The notes under the pieces: model-generated
What the model saw: only the letters and a program-made list of their open reading frames with translations
Databases searched by the model: none
Told to the model about the DNA's origin: nothing
Assembly: GCA_023548195.1 (NCBI GenBank)
Contig: JAJHZJ010000121.1
Coordinates: 1,054,220-1,118,219 of the forward strand
Direction of reading: 5' to 3'
Length of the DNA: 64,000 nt
Origin: Bettongia penicillata ogilbyi
Taxonomy: Eukaryota > Chordata > Mammalia > Diprotodontia > Potoroidae
Shown: positions 12,230 to 23,090 of the stretch, piece by piece
Layout: every line of letters starts with the position of its first letter
How positions within the stretch are numbered: the stretch's first letter is position 1
Position numbers and translations under genes: made by a program

Positions 12230-12378
12230 TCTAACAATTTTGTCCTACCCCAAACCTTAAAAACTAGAGGGAGTTAAATGTTTAACAATTTACATACCAA
12301 GAAAGTCACATTTCTTGCCCGTCCCCTCTGCCAAAATAAATAAATAAACAAATTAAACCCTTTTCCTTTATCCTAAAG
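12230..12378 (-). mobile_element. Short stretch of LTR-element interior
   Basis: A non-coding AT-rich remnant between element no. 2 and the truncated L1. Nothing recognisable is seen in it. Confidence 0.3.
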
Positions 12379-12390
12379 TGATCACTATTT

Positions 12391-13009
12391 TTGGTTAATT
12401 ATTTTTATTTTTTTGGTGTTCTACAATCACTTCCTTAAAATTAAGATTTTATCCCCCCACACACACTTTTCACCCACTACCCCCTTCCCTCCCCATGACA
12501 GCATGCAATTCTGTATAGGTTCTACATATACTTTCCTATTGAGCACATTTTCACAATAGTCATGATATGTAGTCAAACTAAAATAAATGGAAGAAATCAT
12601 ACAAAAAATCAAAACATAATACACTGAAACCCATACACATACAAACATGATCTACTACATTTTGCAAATGACTTCCATATTTCTTTCTCTGAGTGTGGAA
12701 GACATTTTGTGTTAGAATACTACCATTGGAATTTTTTGGTTTTTTAGTAAGTTCTTGCATTATTACGAACTTCCAAGTCTACCAGAAAAAACTCTCACAC
12801 ACTGTGGTCGTTGCTGTGCACAAGGTTCTCCTGGTTCTGCTCCTTTCACTCAGCATCAGATCATATAAGTCCTTCCAGGCCTCCCTGAAGTCTTCTTGTT
12901 CATCATTTCTTATGGTGCAATAGTACTCCATTACATTCATATACCATAATTTATTCAGCCATTCCCAAATTGATGGGCATCCCCTTGATTTCCAGTTCTT
13001 GGCAACCAC
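12391..13009 (-). mobile_element. 5'-truncated marsupial L1, 3' end (minus strand)
   Basis: On the minus strand this reads as the last part of L1 ORF2 (frame at 12779-13264 containing SIWEWLNKLWYMNVMEYY and SERSRTRRTL) followed by the L1 3' UTR and an A/T-rich tail. The same segment occurs forward at 54830-55470. It is flanked by 'gtgatcact' at 12379-12387 and 13010-13018, a 9-bp duplication. HAL1-like element no. 3 then landed a few bases beyond its right edge. Confidence 0.82.
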
Positions 13010-13759
13010 GTGATCACTTTTTAAAAACAGAAAAACCAGGGGCAGAGCCAAGATGGTGGAGTAGAAAGACACACATATGCTAGCTCCTAACACACAGCCC
13101 ATAAAATACCTGTAAAAAAGAACTCCCAACAAATTCTGGAGCAGCAGAAGCCACAGAACAACAGAGTAGAGGAGATTTCTGTTCCAGAGAGCCCTGAAAA
13201 ACCAACACCAAAGGTCCATCGCACACTGGATCCAGAGCAGAGCCCAGCCCTGCCTTGGCTGCACAGCACCAAGAGGAGTAGATCCGAGGAGGCTTCAGGG
13301 ATGGAATCTCCAGCCGCCCTGCAGGTCCCTCCACCCACAGGCTCAAAGGTCAGTGAGAGAGCCTTTTTGGCTGGTCAAGAAGGGAGCGGGATGTCTCCAT
13401 AACTCAGACCCCCTCAGGAGGCAGCAGCAGAGGCAGCAGGAGACAGGAGCTCCCAGAGCAGACAGGAGCTCGGATCCATTATTGAAGGTCTCCACATAAA
13501 ACTCTTGAGGGAACTGAGCCCCTGGTGGTGGCCCTGTCCCTACCCAAGCAGCTGAACTTAATCTCACACTGAATAGCAGCCCTGCTCCCACCTGAGCACC
13601 TGAATTTAATCTTACACTGAATAGCAGCCCTGCCCACTCTGAAAGCCCTGAGGCTGGGAAGCAGCATTTGAATCTCAGGCCCCAAGCACTAGCTGGGAGG
13701 ATCGGGAGGCAAGGTGGGTGTGGAAAGGAATCTCAGAAGTCAAGTAACTGGCTGGGAAA

Positions 13760-14861
13760 ATGCCCAGAAAAGGGAAAAAATATAAGATCATAGAAGGATA
13801 CTTTCTTGGTGAACAGATATCTTCTCCTTTCCTTTCTGATGAGGAAGAACAATGCTTACCATCAGGGAAAGACATAGAAGTCAAGGCTTCTGCATCCCAA
13901 ACATGCAAAATAAATACTCAATGCGCTCAGGCCATGGAAGAACTCAAAAAGAATTTTGAAAATCAAGTTAGAGAGGAGGAGGAAAAACTAGGAAGAGAAA
14001 TGAGAGAGATGCAAGAAAAGCATGAAAAGCAGGTCAACACCTTGCTCAAGGAGACCAAAAAAATGCTGAAGAAAATAACACCTTGAAAAATAGGCTAACT
14101 CAATTGGCAAAAGAGGTTCAAAAAGCCAATGAGGAGAAGAATGTTTTCAAAAGCAGAATTAGTCAAATGGAAAAGGAGGTTCAAAAGCTCACTGGAGAAA
14201 ATAGTACTTTCAAAATTAGAATGGAACAGATGGAGGCTAATGACTTTCTGAGAAACCAAGAAATCACCAAACAAAACCAAAAGAATGAAAAAATGGAAGA
14301 GAATGTTAAATATCTCATGGGAAAAACAACTGACCTGGAAAACAGATCCAGGAGAGACAATTTAAAAATTATGGGACTACCTGAAAGCCATGATCAAAAA
14401 AAGAGCCTAGACATCATCTTTCATGAAATTATCAAGGAAAACTGCCCTGGTATTCTAGAACCAGAGGGCAAAATAAGTATTCAAGGAATCCACAGATCAC
14501 CACCTAAAAGAGATCCAAAAAGAGAAACTCCTAGGAACATTGTGGCGAAATTCCAGAGTTCACAGGTCAAGGAGAAAATCTTACAAGCAGCTAGAAAGAA
14601 ACAATTCCAGTATTGTGGAAACACAATCAGGATAACTCAAGATCTAGCAGCTTCTATATTAAGGGATCGAAGGGCATGGAATAGGATATTCCAGAAGTCA
14701 AAGGAACTAGGACTAAAACCAAGAATCACCTACCCAGCAAAACTGAGAATAATACTTCAGGGGAAAAAAAATGGTCTTTCAATGAAATAGAAGACTTTCA
14801 AACATTCTTGATGAAAAGACCAGAGCTGAAAAGAAAATTTGACTTTCAAACACAAGAATGA
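13760..14861 (+). pseudogene. L1-type ORF1 of HAL1-like element no. 3 (two frameshifts)
   Basis: The frame starts at ATG 13760 (MPRKGKKYKIIEGYFLGEQ) and would span about 367 codons, slightly longer than human ORF1p. It is open to 14086, where a one-base loss in 'gaccaaaaaaatg' shifts it. The rest is open from 14083 to 14790: long heptad coiled coil to about residue 190, RRM-like NLKIMGLPESHDQKKS, then the C-terminal domain with RITYPAKL. An extra A in the run near 14763 shifts it again, before the ancestral TGA at 14859-14861. Only these two lesions are evident, so the copy is relatively young. Confidence 0.9.
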
Positions 14862-14997
14862 AAAGAAGCATGAAAAGGTAAACAGTAAAGAGGAGTCATA
14901 AGGGACTTACTAAAGTTGAACTGTTTACATTCCTACATGGAAAGACAATATTTGTAACTCTTAAAACTTTTCAGTATCTGGGTAGTTGGTAGGATTA

Positions 14998-15058
14998 CAC
15001 ACACACACGCACACACACATGCACATGCATGCGCACACACACATGCACGCACACACAG
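14998..15058. repeat. (CA)n-rich microsatellite with GC interruptions
   Basis: An imperfect CA repeat with 'gcacatgcatgcgc' interruptions sits at the same place downstream of ORF1 as in the other HAL1-like copies. Confidence 0.9.
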
Positions 15059-15907
15059 AGACAGAGAGCACAGAGTGAATTGAATAGGATGGGATCATCC
15101 TATTCATCACCTAAAAAATTTAGGTAAATGTATAAGAGAAATGTATTGGGAGGAGAGAGGGTGAAATGGAATGGGGTAAATTGTCTCTCATAGAAGAGGC
15201 AGGCAGGAGACTTTTTAGTGGAGGGAAAAATAGAGGAGCTGAGAGAAAAACATGACATTTACTCTCATCACATTCGACTAAAGGAAGGAATAAAATGCAC
15301 ACTCATTTTGGTATGAAAACATATCTTACAATACAGGAAAGTGGGGGAGAAGGGGATACGCAGGGTGAGGGGGATGATGGAAGGGAGGGCAATGGGAGGA
15401 GGGAGCAATTTGAAATCAACACTCTTGGGGAGGGACAGGATCAAAAGAGAGAATAGAAACAGTGGGGGGCAGGATAGGATGGAGGGAAATATAGTTAGTC
15501 TTACACAGCATGACTATTATCAAAGTCATTTGCAAAACTACACAGATATGGCCTATATTGAATTGCCTGCCTTCCCAAAGGGAATGGGTGGGGAGGGAGG
15601 GATGGGGAGAATTTGGAACTCAAAGTTTTAGGAACAACTGTTTAGTATTGTTCTTGCTACTAGGAAATAAGAAATACAGTTAATGGGGAATAGAAAGTTA
15701 TCTGGCCCTACAGGACAAAAGAGAAGATGGGGACAAGAGAAGGGAGGGATGATAGAAGAGAGGGCAGGCTGGTGATAGGGGAAATAAGAATGGTTGGTAT
15801 ATTGGGGTCGGGGGAAGGGACAAATAGGGAGAAATTTTGGAACCCAAAATTTTGTGAAAATGAATGTAAAAAGTTAAATAAATAAATTTGTTAAAAACAG
15901 AAAAACC

Positions 15908-17134
15908 TCTTCTTATTATTTTTTTGCCACTTTAAACACATTGTCTTGTATCAGATATATTGACTTAATTTGAACATAAAGTACTTACTGCTTCAAGACC
16001 TAATTAAACCTAAATCCAAAACTCTCAGCACTTCTTCTTAAGTTGCCTGTTTGAGATTTTTTTCACTTACTAATCTCCCACTTACTTCTACCAGACTTTA
16101 ATAAATTCTAACTATCTGAAAAATTAAATCAAGAGTGACACATTTCACCCATTCACAATTCCAAATATGAACAGAATGAATTCAATTAACTTTCTGTTGT
16201 ATCCCATCACACAAAAATTTCTCCTTTAGATGAGGCAGGAAATGGTCAAATGCTGGTTAGCCTGTCTTTCTTTGGTCTGAGAGAAAAAGAGAAATTCCCT
16301 CCATTCCTGTCCCTCTGCTCCTCTGAATCTGATCTGAGAGGGTTGAAGGGAAGTATCCCGAATTTTAAGAAGAGTCCAGCTTAGCCTTTCTGTTCTCGCT
16401 AGTTGGCTGGCTAAATTTACAACCTTACAAAGCGTCAGGTAAAACAGAGACACAGACTTTCATTGACACAGAAATATCAACACAACATATACAGCCAAGA
16501 CATCTAACAAACATGAAAGAGTGCATATATAAGTTTAAATATTTGGCAAACCCAGTCTCCGAAGGATCCATACTTTGGCCAGAAGACATTTCCTCTGAGT
16601 TGAGTGCCTTCCTATCCAACAATGATACTTAATCATTTTCTTCTTATCTTTTCCCTGATACTTTGACAATTCCCAATTACTCAGCCTACTACCTATCATC
16701 CAGAGTTTTGGAGGGAGACTATTGAGTTTTCCCCATGGCTCATAAGTTCTTACCTCTCCTTTTTAAGAGAAGCTCACTGATCTTGCCTAGGGGAATGAGC
16801 AGAGACTCACAGTTCTTGCCCCCTTAGAAAGACTCACTGATATTGTCTCAGCCCTAACTCTATGGTCACCCGGGGACTCACCCATCTTATTCTCTAAGAA
16901 GACTCATGGGTCTTGCTTACCTGGATCTGGGCACACAAGCTTAGATGGCCTTCTTGATTCAGCCTTTCCTCCTCCACAGTCATTCTACTTTCATTTTTGC
17001 CTTTTGAGGTCATCTCCCCTCAGGTCCATTCCTTAAAAGTGAAGGGAAACCCCCAAATCATTCCAGGACCACTGGCAAGTGGCCAGTGGGCACCTGTCGT
17101 AGGACTGGCTAGGAGACCTTTCCCCAAATAAAGG
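15908..17134 (-). mobile_element. Leader / 5' interior of the LTR element
   Basis: By position this is the 5' untranslated and gag region of the minus-strand element. ORFs at 16226-16453 and 16425-16622 (minus) are short and do not resemble gag. Between about 16745 and 16925 a motif of the form 'gactca...tcttg' recurs five times at about 35-50-base spacing. The leader next to the primer-binding site is otherwise unique. Confidence 0.4.
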
Positions 17135-17160
17135 GGAATTCCGGATGGCCCCCAAAACTG
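17135..17160 (-). promoter_or_regulatory. tRNA-Pro-like primer-binding site
   Basis: On the minus strand, three or four bases after the LTR end (CACA), the sequence reads TTTTGGGGGCCATCCGGAAT. This resembles the proline-tRNA primer site of gammaretroviruses (TGGGGGCTCGTCCGGGAT) with one deletion and a few substitutions. It supports LTR B as a 5' LTR and a class I (gammaretrovirus-like) ancestry. Confidence 0.6.
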
Positions 17161-17584
17161 TGTGGGATGGGTCTTGAGATCCCCCAAAATAATCTATCAG
17201 AGACTTGTCTTAGGAAAGGCAAAAAGGAGTTTATTGCTTTGTCATGAGAAAGGGTACCCCCTCACACTAACTCCCCTGGCCAGGGAGTAAAAGGGGGTAC
17301 AGAAAGCAAGGTCAAATATAACCTAATGCAAGCTCCCCCTCCCTAACCCCTTCCCCTTATTCCATTGGCCGGGCTTCAGGGGGTACAATCTATATTGTTT
17401 TTCTACTATATGCCTGAAACAAGGTGAGGAGGAAGGGGGAGTCGGGCCCAGCACAAGATAAGTAAAGCCTGTTTCTCTACAAGGTCAGCTAGCTGCAGGC
17501 ATAATTTTTCAAGGGAGTGTGTTTCAACAATACAAGAAACAATTAACCCTTTGAGGAGGCTTCACTTCTGAGAGATCATCTTCA
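17161..17584 (-). mobile_element. LTR B of the endogenous retroviral element (5' LTR by position)
   Basis: It is colinear with 2082-2522. On the minus strand it starts TGAAGATGATCTC and ends CCCACA, with AATAAA at 17230-17235 followed about 70 bases later by the LTR end. The primer-binding site lies on its left, so the interior runs left towards LTR A. No 4-6-bp duplication matches across the two outer flanks ('ctttc' left of A, 'gagga' right of B), so it is not proven that A and B belong to one provirus. Confidence 0.75.
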
Positions 17585-17594
17585 GAGGAATTAC

Positions 17595-17864
17595 TCATGG
17601 GGCATCCATCCACACGTGGGTAACACACGTGGCCAGGGTACGTGCATAAAGGGATGCCCAAGCAGGAAATATGAATGACCAGGACACCTCCAAGGCCAGA
17701 CAACAGGTATCGTTGTAGCTCCAAAGTTGCCAGTCTTCTCCTAATGTCAGTGCCCCCGTGGGGCCTTGCTGTGGGGGCCACGCCCCTGTCAGGGCCACGT
17801 ATTTTGCCTCCACTCTAGCCGGCCTGTTAAAGCGTTCCTTCCGAGATTTCCACCATCCACCCAT
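17595..17864 (-). pseudogene. Short ORF with weak resemblance to retroviral RNase H
   Basis: An 89-codon minus-strand frame lies just outside LTR B. The segments 'RVEAKYVALTGAW' and 'CVTHVWMDAP' resemble the 'AEL.AL..A' and 'VTHV.AH' segments of retroviral RNase H, and an 'ND' sits where 'TDS' would be. Catalytic acidic residues are not convincingly present. If real, a second pol fragment lies on the wrong side of LTR B, implying an older element or a rearrangement. Confidence 0.2.
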
Positions 17865-18274
17865 GTGAAGGTTACTCTGGTTCCTGCACTCTCAGTCACA
17901 CAAAAAGGTTCTAAGATCTTTCAGCCTGCCTCTGTCAGCTGATTATATCAGCTCCTTTTACGTCTCAACTACACTCGTCATCTGAAGTGCCATTTGCAGG
18001 GCTACCAGCCACTCTAGTCCTCCATCTACTAGAGGTGTTGCAATTAGAAAGTGCCTACGTTGGAAAAAAACCAAAACTACTCCCATCTTCCGCCAGAAGC
18101 CCCAGCCAATGATTACCAAGCTTTCTTCAGTCTTCTCACTTGATGGCTTTGAAATTCTTTTCCATCTTCTCAGCCAGCTTCAATTATTGGCCTTGAAAGT
18201 CTCCTCTCTGCTAGGCTGTATCAAGAGGGACAGAAGCCTAAGCTCCCTTTTGAACTCCTCTCGGAATTGTTTCA
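17865..18274. other. Unassigned sequence
   Basis: About 400 bases with no recognised gene or repeat. It may continue the element suspected at 17595-17864. Confidence 0.35.
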
Positions 18275-18400
18275 ATTCGATTTAACTAACATTTATTAAG
18301 GATCTACAATGTGCCAGACGCCAATGTGTTCGGTGCTGGATACAGAGACAAAGAGGAAATTCTCTGTAGTTAAGCAATTTACGCTGCACTTGGGGGAGGG
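18275..18400 (-). repeat. L2 3'-end fragment (minus strand)
   Basis: 'aacatttattaaggatct', 'caatgtgccagacgcc' and 'tgctggatacagagacaa' are the reverse complement of the usual L2 tail (…cctagcacagtgcctggcacatagtaggtgcttaataaatg type). The copy is diverged and short. Confidence 0.6.
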
Positions 18401-20015
18401 GCGGGGCAGACCTGTACACAGATAAGCAAATTCAAATGATAGCGTGAAAGTTGCACAGCTGGATTTCTTTTCTCCTTGTTTTGTTTTCTACAGTTTCCTC
18501 TAAGTAAGTAATTGTTTCCTAACATAGTCAGAAAACCATTTTAGTTGGTAGAGTTTCCTTAGCAAACACCCTGGTTGAAGGAAATCTCCCTGGAGCTTTG
18601 CTTCCTCAAATGGAAAGGGAACAAACAGAGTGATGGTGGTGTCAGCTCACTCCATCAGCTTCTCTGTTCTTTGAAAATAGCAGCGGTTGTGCTGGCTGGA
18701 GAATCCTGAAAAGCCATTGTGCTTTGTCCCACTTCTCCCTAGCAACAGATCTCAACCTCCCCTCCCATCCCATTCCCCACCCTTCCCTTCCCCCCCTCCC
18801 TCCCTCTCCCCTCTACATGCCTATGACTTCTCTCTGCTTTATGTTCTGCTGAAAAGCGTGCATCAGCTGATCCTGGACTTCTTCCATTTCATAATCTCAA
18901 AGCATTATTAACTGAAATATAATCTCAGCTCTTTGCTCAAATTAAGTTGTCCAAGCGGTCTTGGAATGTTTATTTCTCATAGCCAACCAAATTTATTTGA
19001 CTGAATCTCACTGAAATTTTGAGTCCTAAATCTTAGGATGCTTTCCAAAGCTTGGGAAGCTTTGTCACATTTGCAGCAGGTCACATCACTGAGGTATGGG
19101 AATAGCGATGCAAATCCTGTTCCTCAATTGTCACCCTAGGAATTGCCATGGAAATTTCTTAAGCTTATTTCTCAATTCTATAAGAAATATAAATATATAT
19201 TGTATAATGCATATTATATAACATATAATACATATTCCTATGTATAATAAATGTATATAATAAAAAAGTGGCTGAAAATAAATTGAGAATAATTAATGAA
19301 AAGCTTAGTGTCTAAACTCAGGGACTGAATCTAATAATATGGAATTTACTTGGTACAAGAAATCAATATCACAAATATAAGATAGGGAAGGTGTACTTAG
19401 CAGCTTGTTTGAAAACAATTAGGACATTTCTACCTTAGAGAAATCGTCCACAGGTTATGAAGTCAACTGACTAAAAGATGGTCACAAGGTGTATTCATTC
19501 TATGTTTTCTCACTTCAGGATTAAAGAATACACAGTACTGTAATTTTGAAATTTTATTTTAACCAAACAGACAAGAATTCAATAAATTCAGACAAGAAAC
19601 AAAGTACATTTCTGGAAAACAGTTAAGCAAAACAATACAAAGGAGTGATTGTGGCCAACTGTACATGGAACTCTATTTTTCTGTTATAGTATTTACAGTT
19701 TGTTAAAAGACAGATAGACTATGTATGTGCCTTAATTTTAACAAGGCTATATACCAACCTCTCATATTTTTTAACTTGAATTTTGTGGTTATGATTATCC
19801 AGTGTGACACTGGAAATTTTCCTGTTCTGGAGCTACAGAATGTCACTTCAATTCCCAACTCTGACAGCTATCCCCTTTGTATCTGGGGTACCCCCTCTTA
19901 TATTCATAAATTGTTTCTTGAAAAAAATGAACGCTTACAAACTCACTTACCTACTGGGAATTAAGTCTTAGTCTCGCTAAATTATAATATTAACATTATC
20001 AAATAAAATATTATT
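18400..20015. other. Unassigned sequence with C-rich and AT-rich tracts
   Basis: No gene is recognised. A pyrimidine-rich tract spans 18735-18815, which explains the serine/proline-rich ORF there. An AT-rich low-complexity tract spans about 19180-19265. The remaining sequence looks unique. Confidence 0.45.
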
Positions 20016-20070
20016 TAATTGATAATCACTGATAATTTATATAATTTATGATCAGTGTTAATATCAATTA
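20016..20070. repeat. AT-rich imperfect inverted repeat
   Basis: Arms 'taattgataatcactgat' (left) and 'atcagtgttaatatcaatta' (right) are complementary with a few unpaired bases around a short AT loop. It could be the remains of a small MITE or a chance cruciform. Confidence 0.5.
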
Positions 20071-20283
20071 ACATGAACAAATATCAAATAAAGATAACAC
20101 AAAGAGATCATTATAATCTTCTTAAGAGTCACATATCAAGATGAGATGTAATAGAACTAATCTAACTACATTTTCCTTCAAGTTTATAATGGCAGGGAAA
20201 AGTCTCTCTAAAATAGCAAAATATTTAGAAGTAGATACAGGAGATATTAGCATTCATGAGATGAAAAGGGATATGTTTTAGGG

Positions 20284-20476
20284 CAAGAGTTCTTAACCTT
20301 GTTTATATCTTGGTCCCTTTGGGAAGCAAGGTGAAGCCTCTTTCTCAGAATAATGTTTTTAAATAATTAGTGGAAATGAAAATAAAAGTAATTTTTTCCC
20401 ATCCAATTTCATAGAACCCCTGCAAGATATTCATCAACACCTTGTGAGTCTATAGATCCCATGTTAAAAACCCTTG
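20284..20476. mobile_element. hAT-type MITE (Charlie-like), about 190 bp
   Basis: Terminal inverted repeats 'caagagttcttaacctt' and '…gttaaaaacccttg' have the hAT form. The interior contains 'tcccttt...gaagcctctttctcagaataatg', typical of a family with 'wrong-way' dollar-like symmetry in mammals. An imperfect 8-bp duplication flanks it (ttttaggg / ttctaggc, 6 of 8). No transposase is encoded. Confidence 0.7.
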
Positions 20477-20599
20477 TTCTAGGCAATATTTTATAGAGGA
20501 AGGCCCATTCCATGTTTTTTCACCCATATTCTCCCACAAATCCACCACATACAACTTGTATAATGTATCTATGGCAAAGACAGCAGTATTATCATCGCC

Positions 20600-20850
20600 A
20601 TCACCATGATAACATTTATGTCATACTTTTTTGTTTGCAAAGTACTTTGCAAATATCTCATTTTATCATTGCAACAACCTTGGAAGGTAAATGCTATTAT
20701 CATCTCCATTTTACAAATTGGAAAAGTGAAGCAGATGAAAGCTTTGCCCAGGGTCACACAGCTAGTAAGTGTCTAAAGCCATATTAAAACTCAGGTCTTC
20801 TTGGCTCCAGGTCCAGAATTCTGTCCTCTGTCCTACCTTGCCACCCCTAC
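20600..20850 (+). repeat. MIR-class SINE
   Basis: The core 'tttgcaaagtactttgcaaatatctcat', the 'ccattttacaaattg' segment and 'cccagggtcacacagctagt' occur in the standard MIR order, followed by the usual 3' part. It is non-coding. Confidence 0.85.
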
Positions 20851-21235
20851 CCTAACTATAGCACTGCCATATTTAAACCCTACACCTTAATTTACTACTG
20901 AACATATCATGTGACAAAACGGTTATTACACTTAAGATAAGTCTGGAAGAGCAGCCACACCTGATCAAATCCCCTCAGTAAAAATTCCTATTGGATATGA
21001 CATACCTTTAAAGGTCCTCAGGAATTTATCTGTCAAGAAATACTAAAGAAAAGGAGAATTCAAAAGTCATGAGCAACTAAATTACTCCTATGTCTGCTTT
21101 CTCAGTTCTACAAAATCTTAATTTTCTGAGAAGTAGCTGGTGAAGTAGCGAGACAGTATGGCTGGAAGAGAGAGATTTTTGAGGGGAGTAATATGAAATA
21201 TGATTAGATATGTAGGCAAAAATTTGACTATCAAG
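20850..21235. other. Unassigned sequence
   Basis: Nothing is recognised in this 385-base interval. Confidence 0.4.
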
Positions 21236-21239
21236 AAGT

Positions 21240-21410
21240 GAAGTAGAAAGATCTTGGGATTTGGAGTTGGATGGACTGTCTCTGTCACTTTGTACATTGT
21301 ACAATCTTGAGCAAATGACTTACATTGAACTTCAGTTTCCTTATTTTTAAAATGAGTAGCTTAAACTAGCTTAACTTTAAAAGTCCCCTTGGGTTCTAAG
21401 TCTCTGATCA
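21240..21410 (+). repeat. tRNA-like / MIR-type SINE
   Basis: 'gtagaaagatcttgggatttggagt', 'cttgagcaaatgacttac', 'cagtttccttatttttaaaatgag' and 'aaagtccccttgggttctaagtctctgatc' follow the order of a THER1/MIR-type SINE with the marsupial tail. About 90 more bases to 21500 resemble another marsupial SINE tail ('ccccaggcaattctctagaac'). Confidence 0.75.
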
Positions 21411-21499
21411 GGGGTTAAACTCCATTTAATACATACTCAGGGCCAGTCATTTAAGTTCTCATTCTTTCAGTATCCCCCAGGCAATTCTCTAGAACTATC

Positions 21500-22411
21500 C
21501 CTTGCAGAACAGATGGTAAAAGGAGACTGCCACATGTACCCTGAAGGACCTTATGAAAGTGAAGAAAATTATTAGAAGTGCATTTCTAAATCAACTTTTG
21601 ACATGCAATCAGATCAAGTGGTCAGAGCAAATGCCAAGTGATTGCAAATTAGAAGACATGAAAATGATGTGTGATTACAGCTGCTCTGACTTGTCCTGTT
21701 TAAACAAGTGGCCAGCTCTAAAAATGAAAATCTATAAAGTGAGGTCCTGACTGTCATCACACATGAAAGAAGTTTAATCGATTCAAAGCAATCACTACAA
21801 TAAACTGACTAAAAGAGCACAGAGATGGCCCCAGCCAACAAACACTTCTTATCAAGATAAGGGGTGGGGAAATCTGGGATCACAGTAACCAGACAGCCTC
21901 AGTTTAAATGTAAACAAGCTCATAGCCCAAACCTCATAGAGGTAAATGAGATCATTAGCAATATTACTTCCCAAAATAGCAAAAAGCACTGAAGGAAAAA
22001 ACTTGACTCTAGACAGCCCAGTATAAAATCCAACTAAGTTGCAACATCTTGAAAATATTTGTAGGTGAGATTAGAGAGTGGACAAACAGTTGTGAAATGG
22101 AACAGATCTGTATTAATTAATTAATCTGCAAGCTATTTGTCCACCCTCATCCATCCAAATCCCATCCATGTATATTGACTGATTCTTGCCAATCATATAT
22201 AGGAACCATCTCTCCAGATAATATTGATATATGCTTCTTTAAGTCAATAGGTAGCATGGATCCTTATATATGATTTAGTGGCCCCTATTTACCTTTGAAT
22301 TGGACACAACGGGTCTAGAGGATGCTGCCATTCCCAGGGCTTCTATGCTTTTTGGGGAGCAGTTTGTTAGCAGTTGTTGCTGGTAATGACAAGAAAGGTG
22401 AGGCCCTTCTC
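21500..22411. other. Unassigned sequence
   Basis: No recognised gene or repeat. The 65-codon ORF at 21553-21750 has no recognisable homology. Confidence 0.4.
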
Positions 22412-23090
22412 TTTTTTTTTTTTTTTAATTTTAATAAATTTATTTATTTATTTAACTTTTTACATTCATTTTCACAAACTTTTGGGTTCCAAATTTTCTC
22501 CCCTTTTATCCCCTCCCCCACCCCAATACCCCAAGCAATCTAATTTTCCCTATCTCCAATCTGCCCTCTCTTCTGTCATCCCTCCCTTCTCTTGTCTCCA
22601 TCTTCTCTTTTCTCCTGTAGTGCCAGATGACTTTCTATTCCTCATTAACTGTATGTCTTCTTTCCTAGTAGCAACAGCAATACTAAACAGTTATTCCTAA
22701 AACTTTGAGTTCCAAATTCTCCCCATCCCTCCCTCCCCACCCATTCCCTTTGGGAAGGCAGGCAATTCAATACAGGCCATATCTGTGTAATTTTGCAAAT
22801 GACTTCCCTGATAGTCGTGTTGTATAAGACTAACTAAATTACCCTCCATCCTACCCTGCCCCTCATTGTTTCTCTTCTGTCTTTTGATCCTGTCCCTCCC
22901 CAAGTGTTGACTTCAAATTGCTCCCTCCTCCCTTTGCCCTCCCTTCCATCATCTGCCCCCTTGCTTATCTCCTTCTCCCCCACTTTCCTATACTGTAAGA
23001 TAGGTTTTCATACCAAAATGAGTGTGCATTTCACTCCTTCATTTGGTCAAATGTGATGAGGGTAAACTTCTTGTTTTTTTTTTGTTTTTT
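22412..23090 (-). mobile_element. 5'-truncated HAL1-like 3' UTR fragment
   Basis: The reverse complement of the 3' UTR of elements 1, 3, 4 and 5: T-rich tail, 'tttggaactcaaagttttag', 'cattccctttgggaaggcaggcaattcaa' and 'ttttcataccaaaatgagtgtgcat' appear in order. ORF1 and the 5' UTR are missing. The short ORFs on either strand are antisense artefacts of this UTR. Confidence 0.88.

Larger units (their letters stand above)
13038..15890 (+). mobile_element. Full-length HAL1-like element no. 3
   Basis: The insertion is about 2.85 kb, bounded by the 17-bp duplication 'ttaaaaacagaaaaacc' at 13021-13037 and 15891-15907. It starts 'aggggcagagccaagatgg', has a 0.72-kb GC-rich 5' UTR, an ORF1, a CA-rich microsatellite and an A/G-rich 3' UTR ending 'gttaaataaataaatttg'. 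No ORF2 is present. The target, which begins TT/AAAA, fits the L1 endonuclease preference. Confidence 0.92.
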
